5,548 nt of DNA from Endozoicomonadaceae bacterium (lineage in GTDB: Bacteria > Pseudomonadota > Gammaproteobacteria > Pseudomonadales > Endozoicomonadaceae). Positions 1 through 5,548 of this stretch are shown piece by piece (the stretch's first letter is position 1; each line of letters begins with the position of its first letter). A model generated the notes under the pieces. It was not told the origin of the DNA. It searched no databases and saw only the letters and a program-made list of their open reading frames with translations. Location: contig JAAOIJ010000038.1 of assembly GCA_015163815.1 (NCBI GenBank), forward strand, positions 1 through 5,548, written 5' to 3'. Both the position numbers and the translations under genes were made by a program.

Positions 1-1
1 A

Positions 2-1096
2 ACATTACCAAAATTGATCTATTTTATAAAAAAAAAATTAAATCAATCTAATCTAGATAAAACACAAATCAATACATTAAGAGAAAAATTAAATGAACTT
101 CAATTTTTATTTCAATTCATGATAAAAAGTAAATCAACAGAAGAATATATCAAAATTTTAAGAATTATTTCTCATACTAATCCACTATCATTGGATTCAA
201 GCCAACAAGATCCATTACAACAGTTTCAAGCATGGCTACAATCTATAACGCAAGGCTTAACCAGTCAAGACATTGATGTTGTCACAATTCAAGCCAGCTT
301 ACAGCGAACCAAAAAAATCAGTGATCATATTCAACAAAAAAAATATACTCATCAATATGCACTTAACAGACAAAGCCAAGTACATCAGACTCATACTGAA
401 TTATCACCGCTTGACTTTTCAACTTATTTAACTTTGGTTGAAGGCAGTCTTCATACGCCTGAATTAAAACAACATCATACACAGTTATCTTGGATTGCAC
501 AGGAAGGGAAAAAAATATATCTCCAACAGTCCAGTCCAGATCATAAAAAAAAGTATGACATATTACTCCAAAGCGCAGCTAATTTCATCATCAACCCACA
601 ATCCAAAAAAAATGGCATAAACTATAAAGAACACTATCAATCCTATCAACAATATGAAAAAATGAGGCAACAAAAATTAGATTATTTACAAAAAGAAGTC
701 TTATTATCTTTTAAACTCATTCAATCCTGTCTATTAAAATATAGTACGACAAGTACTCCAGATCAAATCAAAAAAATAGCACAACAGATTACATCTCTTG
801 AACAAAATCATCGCGCCTTGAAGTTAAAAAAAATAGATTATTATCAATACATTATAGAACTACAAGGCATCATTTCATCAATACCTGCAAACGACATATC
901 ATCAAAAGAATTCTTTTTCAAGAGCTCCAATGTGACAGAAATACGTCGAGCCTTTAAATATTATCTTAACCATCAAGATACTCATAACACACGACGTAAA
1001 AGCCAATTAAGCAAAGATAATGATGCTCAGGATTATATGTCAATATTACAGAAAAATTTAGAATCATTACGAAGACATAGTTTGCAGTATATATAA
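2..1096 (+). CDS. Helical protein of unknown function, 5' end outside window
   Basis: I do not recognise this protein. The frame is open from base 2. The first possible start is a TTG at 14 with no ribosome-binding site visible, and homology to the downstream gene runs through that point, so the true start most likely lies upstream. Numbered from the TTG, 360 residues are seen, predominantly helical and rich in Lys, Gln, Ser and Asn, with no signal peptide, membrane segment or nucleotide-binding motif visible. By eye it is collinear with residues about 203-560 of the 1016-residue protein at 1589-4639: SNLDKT (12-17) with SKLKKT (215-220), the IK...STEEY module and W74 with W282, a TYL...TP block (137-149) with TWL...TP (370-382), ANFI (189-192) with ASFI (421-424), and an Ile/Gln/Ser-Leu helix near 252-262 with 495-505. 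The tail after about 310 is basic (NTRRKSQL) and has no repeat domain. A run of ten A bases at 28-37 encodes part of IKKKL. The gene is well supported as coding; its function is unknown. Confidence 0.85.
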   Translation, partial: TLPKLIYFIKKKLNQSNLDKTQINTLREKLNELQFLFQFMIKSKSTEEYIKILRIISHTNPLSLDSSQQDPLQQFQAWLQSITQGLTSQDIDVVTIQASLQRTKKISDHIQQKKYTHQYALNRQSQVHQTHTELSPLDFSTYLTLVEGSLHTPELKQHHTQLSWIAQEGKKIYLQQSSPDHKKKYDILLQSAANFIINPQSKKNGINYKEHYQSYQQYEKMRQQKLDYLQKEVLLSFKLIQSCLLKYSTTSTPDQIKKIAQQITSLEQNHRALKLKKIDYYQYIIELQGIISSIPANDISSKEFFFKSSNVTEIRRAFKYYLNHQDTHNTRRKSQLSKDNDAQDYMSILQKNLESLRRHSLQYI

Positions 1097-1190
1097 ATGT
1101 ATTATCAATCAAATGACGATCCGTTATCTTTTCAAGATTTAAAATAAATTTTGAGTCTTAACAGATGATATTCTATTTTTTTATTTGCCC

Positions 1191-1212
1191 ATAGCATCCA
1201 TCATGCTATTTT
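1191..1212 (+). terminator. Weak hairpin downstream of the first gene
   Basis: ATAGCAT (1191-1197) and ATGCTAT (1203-1209) form a perfect 7-bp stem with a CCATC loop, followed by only a short TTTA. The stem is A/T-rich and lies 95 bp after the stop codon, so it is a poor intrinsic terminator. A second ATAGCAT at 1249-1255 could pair with the same right arm, giving alternative folds. Confidence 0.3.
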
Positions 1213-1481
1213 ATGCGGAGTTAGGCATGATTTACGATGATTGCTTGGATAGCATGGCTTTTGTTGTGCCTGAATTTTTTCACCTCAACATCTATCATTC
1301 AGTCGTTTAAATTATGTTTTTACAAAATTCAAAAAAATTGATTTATGTAGAATCGACCAAAATAATGGAAAATTGGCACATTCATACGTCAAAAAAAACA
1401 ATAAATCATACTTTGTCAAAAAATAATAATTCAGATCATTTATTTTTTTAAGCTTTCTTGTTAATTTTTTCATAATAGGTC

Positions 1482-1527
1482 ATGATCAATAGATAACATA
1501 GTTAATGATCAATAGATAACTATAGTT
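1482..1527 (+). repeat. Tandem direct repeat upstream of the large gene, possible operator
   Basis: ATGATCAATAGATAAC occurs exactly at 1482-1497 and again at 1505-1520. Each copy continues as ATAGTT or TATAGTT, so the unit is 22-23 bp with a 23-bp period. Each copy contains the palindrome TGATCA, and the second ends in the 10-bp palindrome AACTATAGTT (1518-1527). Two sites on nearly the same helical face, 62 bp before the start codon, fit a regulator-binding site. That role is inference; the repeat itself is certain. Confidence 0.75.
1521..1526 (+). promoter_or_regulatory. Candidate -10 box for the large gene
   Basis: TATAGT matches the sigma-70 -10 consensus at five of six positions and lies within the tail of the second direct-repeat copy. 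No good -35 box is found 16-18 bp upstream; the best is TAGTTA with three matches. If this is a promoter it would probably depend on an activator, with the direct repeats where the -35 should be. An alternative pair is TTGTTA (1458-1463) and CATGAT (1481-1486) with 17-bp spacing, matching four of six at each box. In such A/T-rich sequence both may be chance. Confidence 0.25.
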
Positions 1528-1588
1528 CAAACAGAAGCATCCTATTGCTAAGATTCTATCTATGAAAAATTAAAATGTAGGATATTAT

Positions 1589-4500
1589 ATGAATCCAATT
1601 CATAAGTATAATCCCCATCCAGCAACGCTAAGATCAGAATTGACACAACCGAATTCTACTTCTTCGCCTAATATCAAAAAACTAGATGGCCAAAAAAATA
1701 CAGAGAGCACAAAGCTTTCACAACAAGCCGATAAAAAAATATTTTCAAGAACAACAACGATAGCAGTACAATTAGAGCCAGAAAATATTCAATCAGGATT
1801 TAATTCTAATCTAAAATATTTAAAAGAACAGCAAGCATTTTTACTCATAAAACAACAAGAAGAAAAGTCTATAGATTTTTCTACCAGTTTAAGCAATATC
1901 AATCTATTAATTCAAGCCAAAGAGAACAGTAACACCCTTGAAGAGTATAAAGCTAATTTATTAAAAAACATAACAAAATCATCTGATTACATACAATATT
2001 CCAACCCAGAAATACTGGGTTTACTCGATAATTGGATATCATTGAATTTAGATATACTCAACCGTTTATTCGATGTAGAAAAGATACCAGCATTACAAAA
2101 ACAATCTGAAGAGATTGCTTTAAAAATAAAGCAATTATCTATTATAAGCTCATCTTCAGACATTCCAATTCTACCTTCAGAAGAAGAATTAATAGTCAAA
2201 ATACAGACATTAACAACATCAATGCAACGCAGTAAGTTAAAAAAAACACTCCATATTTATGAACAAAAAAAGCAATTATTAGAAGCGTTTCTATTAATAC
2301 AAAAATCTACAAGCAATACACAAGAGCAGCTTCAACAGTTAATGGTTTTAGCTGGGATCCCAATGATTAAAAAGAGTCAGTTAATCAATCCAAATGAAGA
2401 AATAAAGCACATTATCTTTTTGTTATTGGACTGGGTTCAAGATTCAAAAAAAGATATAAGCATACAAACTCATAGCTTGCATTCTACAACAAAAACCATA
2501 CCGTTCACTCGGAATATAAAAATAACAACAAAAATTCAAGAATTGCCCGAAATTGCAAGAAAATATCAAAAAAAACAGAAAATCACACAAACTAAAATCA
2601 AGACATGCTATCAAAAAACAAAAAAAACAACAGAAGATATGGTGATGAGTGATGTTTCAATATTCAAAATACCGACTTCTGAAAAAGAAAAAAATACATG
2701 GCTACATATTTTAGATATAGGTCTTTTAACACCACGATTTCATAAATATCATCTCAAATTTCAAATGCTAAAAGATGAAATAAGTCGAGAAGACATGCCA
2801 ATAAACTCATTAGAATACGCATTAGCGCTTAAAAAATTACAACATATAGCGTCTTTCATTGTTTCTAAAAATCCAAAAAAAGCACTAAAAGCCTATAAAA
2901 ATCAATTAAAAATAAACAAAAAAGCACTAGAAGATAGCTATAAGTTTCAAATAGAACAACAAAAAATTGCTCAAAATACGATGCCAAAAGAAAAAAAACA
3001 ATATATAGAATATCTCGAGAACCTACAAGATCATTTAAAACAGAATCCTCACATTGATACACTTGAGAATATAATAGAGATAAACAAACAATTATCTTCT
3101 CTGAAAGAAGGTATCAGCACTATGATGACTCTCCCAAAACTTAGACAGCACTTTAATATAACATTACAATATATCAGTACATTATCAACGATTAATAATG
3201 GTTCTATTCCAATAAACATAATACATTATACACAAATGTCACTCTTAGCATTAAATGTTGTGAAGCTTCCAGAGACTCCAATCCAATTAACTCAAGTGGA
3301 TTCAACTAACATATACTATAACCTAAAACCAAAAATTGTTTTAATCATGAATCTTTTAATACAGCAAACAGATATTTCTGTTGACAAAAAAATCACTTTA
3401 TTAAAACTACAAACAGCATACGACTTATTGTTTTCCAGTAAAGATCAAGATCTTGAAAAATGTTCGACTTTTGTCTTAAATGACTTACTACCTTATCTAG
3501 CACTATGTTCAAGAACAAAAGATCAACAACTGTCTTCTGCATGTGATGAATTATTATCTTTATGCTATTCTTGCAAGCCTTTATTTCATAAAGATGCTGA
3601 TACCTTACGCATAAATAACGACAATACATTGCAACATTTAACAGAATTCTCAAAAAGAATGAATTTGTCAGAAGAACAACAAAGTAAGATAACAGAATCA
3701 ATATTATATTCAGATACTGTAGATCCAACATTAGATATTCAAGAAACTGATATTAATTTAACTCATATAGCTAAAATATACGAAAGACTAACACCAAACA
3801 TTGATTCACTATTGAGCAAACTAAATCAGGATACATCTAGGCATCCTCAAATAAACAATACTTTATCGCTATTAAAAGAAGCAGAAGATTTATTTTTATC
3901 TAACGACATTGAAAGTTCTCAAATATATTCACGTTTTTTATTACATGAGCTACTACCTCATTTAGAATCTTTGTCAAAAATACAAGATAAAACACTGTCT
4001 GCTCCAGCTCATGAGTTATTGTTGTCGTGCTTATCTGTCATGCCTTTCTTTAGCACAGATCCTGGCATAACATTCCAGAATCATGCAGACACATTAGAAT
4101 ATCTAGAAAAATACTCAGACAACCAAGATGTATCATCAAAAGAAATAAGCCAGGTAAAAAAATCAATCGCAGATCTAGAGGCTTTTTTAAATACTAAAAC
4201 AGTTGATATTGATTCAACTAATATAGCTAAAATATACGAAAGACTGAAACCAAACATCAATTCACTATTGAATATTGTAAAGCAGAGTAAAAATATGTCT
4301 TATGATATACAGATAACCTTATTTATATTACAAAAAGCACAAGAGTTATTCTTATCCAACAACATTGAAAATTCTCAAATATATTCACGTTTTTTATTAC
4401 ATGAGCTACTACCTCATTTAGAATCTTTTTCAAAAATGCAAGATAAAACACTGTCTGCTCCAGCTCATGAGTTATTGTTGTCGTGCTTATCTGTCATGCC

Positions 4501-4639
4501 TTTCTTTAGCAACAACGATATAGCTTCATTCCTAAATCAAGCAAATACATTGAAATATCTTGAAAAATTATCAGATGATGATTCTATTTCACAAGAGGAA
4601 CTAGATAGGATCAAAACATCCTTTTTATCTGAACAATGA
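1589..4639 (+). CDS. Large helical protein with three C-terminal tandem repeat domains
   Basis: I do not recognise the family. The ATG start is supported by AGGA (1579-1582) six bases upstream. Residues 1-73 are polar and disordered-looking, without a signal peptide. A short helical module recurs at about 74-150 (LLIQ at 106-109, TLEE at 116-119, W149) and 213-283 (LLIQ at 235-238, TQEQ at 244-247, W282). Residues about 365-560 are helical and Lys-rich and, with the second module, are collinear with the protein encoded at 2-1096, so the two look like paralogues. Residues 570-1016 are three tandem domains of about 152 residues. Five of the few cysteines (625, 640, 652, 659, 662) sit in the first domain. 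No Walker, protease, nuclease or kinase motif and no transmembrane helix is evident. A scaffold, surface or secreted effector role in a host-associated bacterium is possible but is inference only. The gene ends TGA, with an in-frame TAA directly after, then hairpins. Confidence 0.93.
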   Translation: MNPIHKYNPHPATLRSELTQPNSTSSPNIKKLDGQKNTESTKLSQQADKKIFSRTTTIAVQLEPENIQSGFNSNLKYLKEQQAFLLIKQQEEKSIDFSTSLSNINLLIQAKENSNTLEEYKANLLKNITKSSDYIQYSNPEILGLLDNWISLNLDILNRLFDVEKIPALQKQSEEIALKIKQLSIISSSSDIPILPSEEELIVKIQTLTTSMQRSKLKKTLHIYEQKKQLLEAFLLIQKSTSNTQEQLQQLMVLAGIPMIKKSQLINPNEEIKHIIFLLLDWVQDSKKDISIQTHSLHSTTKTIPFTRNIKITTKIQELPEIARKYQKKQKITQTKIKTCYQKTKKTTEDMVMSDVSIFKIPTSEKEKNTWLHILDIGLLTPRFHKYHLKFQMLKDEISREDMPINSLEYALALKKLQHIASFIVSKNPKKALKAYKNQLKINKKALEDSYKFQIEQQKIAQNTMPKEKKQYIEYLENLQDHLKQNPHIDTLENIIEINKQLSSLKEGISTMMTLPKLRQHFNITLQYISTLSTINNGSIPINIIHYTQMSLLALNVVKLPETPIQLTQVDSTNIYYNLKPKIVLIMNLLIQQTDISVDKKITLLKLQTAYDLLFSSKDQDLEKCSTFVLNDLLPYLALCSRTKDQQLSSACDELLSLCYSCKPLFHKDADTLRINNDNTLQHLTEFSKRMNLSEEQQSKITESILYSDTVDPTLDIQETDINLTHIAKIYERLTPNIDSLLSKLNQDTSRHPQINNTLSLLKEAEDLFLSNDIESSQIYSRFLLHELLPHLESLSKIQDKTLSAPAHELLLSCLSVMPFFSTDPGITFQNHADTLEYLEKYSDNQDVSSKEISQVKKSIADLEAFLNTKTVDIDSTNIAKIYERLKPNINSLLNIVKQSKNMSYDIQITLFILQKAQELFLSNNIENSQIYSRFLLHELLPHLESFSKMQDKTLSAPAHELLLSCLSVMPFFSNNDIASFLNQANTLKYLEKLSDDDSISQEELDRIKTSFLSEQ
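3296..4636 (+). repeat. Three tandem repeats of about 152 residues within the large gene
   Basis: Repeat 1 covers residues about 570-719 (3296-3745), repeat 2 residues 720-871 (3746-4201) and repeat 3 residues 872-1016 (4202-4636). Shared landmarks are the P that ends L-x-P or LKP (581, 736, 888), then exactly 54 residues later the P of D/E-LLP (635, 790, 942), then a LS-x-x-x-x-ELL helix and a P-x-F loop. Repeats 2 and 3 align without gaps at 456 bp over most of their length (IAKIYERL, FLLHELLPHLES, MPFFS). Repeat 1 is much more diverged: it lacks three residues near its start (NIYYNLKP against NIAKIYERLKP) and has NDLLPYL for HELLPHL. The spacing from 1 to 2 is 155 residues. The pattern fits an all-alpha superhelical repeat, with repeat 1 the oldest copy. 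Confidence 0.9.
3916..4511 (+). repeat. Near-identical 140-bp patch shared by repeats 2 and 3
   Basis: Bases 3916-4055 and 4372-4511 (offset 456) differ at only two positions, 3973/4429 (G/T) and 3982/4438 (A/G), counted by hand. Both changes alter the protein (Leu to Phe, Ile to Met). The flanks diverge abruptly: after TAGCA at 4055/4511 the copies no longer match well, and upstream of 3916 differences are frequent apart from a 25-bp identical block at 3765-3789/4221-4245. This points to recent gene conversion or unequal exchange limited to the middle of the unit. Confidence 0.85.
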
Positions 4640-4641
4640 TA

Positions 4642-4672
4642 AAAAGCATAGCCTATTGTATCGCTTGCTTTT
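4642..4672 (+). terminator. Candidate intrinsic terminator after the large gene
   Basis: AAAAGCA (4642-4648) pairs with TGCTTTT (4666-4672). With one bulged T, AGC (4650-4652) and GCT (4663-4665) extend the stem to ten pairs around a 10-base loop. It begins two bases after the stop codon. The T-rich right arm could serve as the U tract, and the A-rich left arm would do the same on the other strand. Moderate support only, since the tract breaks at a C. Confidence 0.45.
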
Positions 4673-4677
4673 CATAA

Positions 4678-4715
4678 ATGAATGCAAATGATATTTCAAA
4701 TAAAATTGCATTCAT
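4678..4715 (+). terminator. Second hairpin downstream of the large gene
   Basis: ATGAATGCAA (4678-4687) and TTGCATTCAT (4706-4715) form a perfect 10-bp inverted repeat with an 18-base A/T-rich loop. No T run follows directly; the nearest is at 4735-4742, after the palindrome TGTGGCCACA (4718-4727). It could stabilise the 3' end of the transcript or help terminate it, or it may be the end of a decayed mobile element. The pairing is certain, the role is not. Confidence 0.4.
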
Positions 4716-4769
4716 ATTGTGGCCACACCTTCTGTTTTTTTTAGCATAAATATTTATCTAAAACATTGA

Positions 4770-5150
4770 AAATATATACAAAATTTTGTTGATATAGCAC
4801 CTACAGCTATACTCATTTCTCAAGAACATAAAATTACTGTTATTGCGGCTTATTTATTAGCACCAAAAGAAAGAAGATCCTTTATACATGGTCATATAGA
4901 AGATGAGGCTAAAGTATTACAGACAGTTCTCACATTAATACAGTTAGGCTTTGATATTGATCTCCCCTATCTATTTCAAAAAAATAGCATTCTACCACGC
5001 AGAATAGCAACTATTATTGACTTAGACCTAACAACGCTAGTAGCTACGAAAACTGTTATAAAACCTGTTGATCCTGTTATAGATCCTGCTTCTACTATCC
5101 CTCAAAAACGGAAACATAGTGATAGTAGGATAGAATCTATCTCTGTATGA
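4770..5150 (+). pseudogene. 3' remnant of an unidentified gene, no start codon
   Basis: The frame is open for 126 codons from the codon after a TGA (4767-4769) to the TGA at 5148-5150, and it contains no ATG, GTG or TTG, so it cannot begin normally here. The translation looks protein-like: a helical part (DIAPTAILISQEHK... and a VLTLIQLGFDIDLPYLF segment), then a Pro-rich stretch (KPVDPVIDPASTIP) and a basic C-terminus (PQKRKHSDSR, about residues 111-120). I do not recognise a family; the Leu/Ile-rich helices are only vaguely ankyrin-like. A second frame, open from 5134 to a TGA at 5257-5259, continues in similar style (YEKRKQEKLQTTVGTIRKM), so the original gene may have extended further and suffered a frameshift near 5134-5150. 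The best reading is a 5'-truncated, possibly frameshifted relic. A functional gene using a rare ATA or ATT start is less likely. Confidence 0.5.
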
Positions 5151-5242
5151 AAAAAGAAAACAAGAGAAGCTACAAACGACAGTGGGTACGATACGTAAAA
5201 TGACACCTGATGTTAATCATTTTATGAAACTTTTTATAATAA

Positions 5243-5281
5243 TGCCTTATCAAGCGTGAAGTGCAACAGTAAGGCACTTTA
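5243..5281. repeat. Overlapping, mutually exclusive inverted repeats
   Basis: TGCCTTA (5243-5249) pairs with TAAGGCA (5270-5276). AAGTGC (5259-5264) pairs with GCACTT (5274-5279) and extends outward by a G-T and a T-A pair. The two stems compete for 5274-5276, so only one can form. Read on the minus strand the segment contains TGTTGCACTTC, which resembles the ends of some IS30-type elements as I remember them, but no transposase is present, so this is only a suggestion of a mobile-element remnant. Confidence 0.5.
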
Positions 5282-5300
5282 AAGCAATGATTTATATTGC

Positions 5301-5339
5301 GCGTGCTATTATTTGGGTGAATTCAAAATAAGGACACGC
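5301..5339. repeat. 39-bp imperfect inverted repeat centred on 5320
   Basis: GCGTG (5301-5305) matches CACGC (5335-5339) and TTATTT (5309-5314) matches AAATAA (5326-5331), all symmetric about base 5320. Three central mismatches separate the two arm blocks, and an 11-base centre contains TGAATTCA. It may be an operator-like site, a hairpin, or a mini inverted-repeat element remnant. Confidence 0.6.
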
Positions 5340-5522
5340 CCTAGCATGATTTTTCTATTTTATTGATATCATCCTGAAATTTTTATGAGTACCTCATACT
5401 CTTTTCGTCACTTATATCATGACACGAACGAATACTCAAAGAAAAACCTTCTTATCCAGTTTGTGTTTTTTTTGCTTTCATTGTTTCTCAGATACTTATT
5501 CAAAAAAAATAAATAACTAAGA

Positions 5523-5541
5523 AATCTTATACTATAAGATT
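5523..5541. repeat. Perfect 19-bp palindrome with one central base
   Basis: AATCTTATA (5523-5531) and TATAAGATT (5533-5541) are exact reverse complements around a single C. With no loop it is better suited to binding a dimeric protein than to forming an RNA hairpin. It may lie in the promoter region of a gene beyond the right edge, which cannot be seen here. Confidence 0.65.
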
Positions 5542-5548
5542 AAACGTA

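Larger units (their letters stand above)
1097..1588. other. Intergenic region between the two paralogous genes
   Basis: This 492-bp gap holds no convincing gene. The frame of the upstream gene reopens directly after its TAA with an ATG (1097-1099) and runs 16 codons to a TAA at 1145-1147. A 27-codon ORF at 1227-1310 has a GGAG six bases before its ATG and encodes a hydrophobic, aromatic peptide (MIYDDCLDSMAF...), but it overlaps an equally open 25-codon reading on the minus strand (1221-1298), so coding cannot be decided. Bases 1311-1480 are plain A/T-rich sequence. The right end carries the tandem direct repeat and the ribosome-binding site of the next gene, listed separately or in that gene's entry. 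Confidence 0.7.
5151..5548. other. Non-coding tail rich in inverted repeats
   Basis: No gene with a plausible start and ribosome-binding site is seen on either strand. The open frame ending at 5259 is treated with the preceding gene relic. From 5243 to 5339 there are several overlapping inverted repeats, and a perfect palindrome lies near the right edge; these are listed separately. Bases 5340-5520 are A/T-rich with a small ATGAG-TAC-CTCAT hairpin at 5385-5397 and a run of eight T at about 5465-5473, but nothing that can be named. Confidence 0.6.

Noticed and set aside
1155..1226. Integron attC-like site, because GTTAGGC (1220-1226) fits the GTTRRRY core and TCTTAAC (1156-1162) lies 58 bp upstream
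   Set aside because: TCTTAAC fails the RYYYAAC rule at its first base, the inner boxes do not pair convincingly, and there is no cassette or integrase nearby.
1221..1298. Minus-strand 25-codon ORF (MIDVEVKKFRHNKSH...) as a transposase tail
   Set aside because: Too short to assign, no upstream extension in frame, and it overlaps an equally open plus-strand frame.
2865..3731. Minus-strand open frames within the large gene that look hydrophobic and membrane-like
   Set aside because: They are antisense shadows of a Lys/Asn-rich coding sequence, whose complement is naturally rich in Phe and Leu codons; the plus-strand gene is clearly the real one.
3944..3961. HELLPH in repeats 2 and 3 as a zinc metalloprotease (HExxH) motif
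   Set aside because: The spacing is HExxxH, not HExxH, and repeat 1 has NDLLPY at the same place, so the residues are structural, not catalytic.
3296..4636. CRISPR array or minisatellite explanation for the repeated DNA
   Set aside because: The repeats are in-frame 456-bp protein domains without short identical units and spacers.
5147..5203. 18-codon basic ORF (MKKENKRSYKRQW...) overlapping the relic's stop as ATGA
   Set aside because: Too short, lacks a ribosome-binding site, and competes with a longer, equally plausible frame over the same bases.

Overview
The window is strongly A+T-rich DNA (roughly 30% G+C by eye, not counted). It carries two long plus-strand genes with large non-coding stretches between and after them, plus the remains of a third gene. 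TGG encodes tryptophan, TGA acts as a stop and a clear AGGA ribosome-binding site precedes the second gene, so this is ordinary bacterial coding. The low coding density, A/T bias, decayed gene, and large Lys/Asn/Gln/Ser-rich helical proteins without enzymatic motifs suggest the accessory genome of a host-associated or intracellular bacterium, for example a Legionellales-like or Holosporales-like lineage. That placement is an inference and no marker gene here confirms it.

Layout. Bases 2-1096 hold the 3' part of a gene whose reading frame is already open at the window edge. Bases 1097-1588 are intergenic, with a small hairpin near the left end and a tandem 22/23-bp direct repeat (1482-1527) about 60 bp before the next start codon. 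Bases 1589-4639 encode a 1016-residue protein whose last 447 residues are three tandem copies of a domain of about 152 residues. Two hairpins follow its stop codon. Bases 4770-5150 form an open frame with no ATG, GTG or TTG codon, best read as the 3' end of a decayed gene, with a second open frame continuing to 5259. The remainder (5151-5548) shows no convincing gene but is unusually rich in inverted repeats.

The main observation is that the two large proteins look like paralogues. The visible part of the first lines up by eye, in order, with residues about 203-560 of the second, and both carry a short helical module that occurs twice in the second protein. The alignment continues across the left edge of the window, which argues that the first gene begins upstream. 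The second protein differs by having the triple C-terminal repeat, where copies 2 and 3 share a 140-bp patch with only two mismatches inside much more diverged flanks. I recognise neither family. A reasonable but unproven reading is a small locus of fast-evolving, all-helical, possibly secreted proteins. No immunity, toxin-antitoxin, CRISPR or biosynthetic hallmark is visible.
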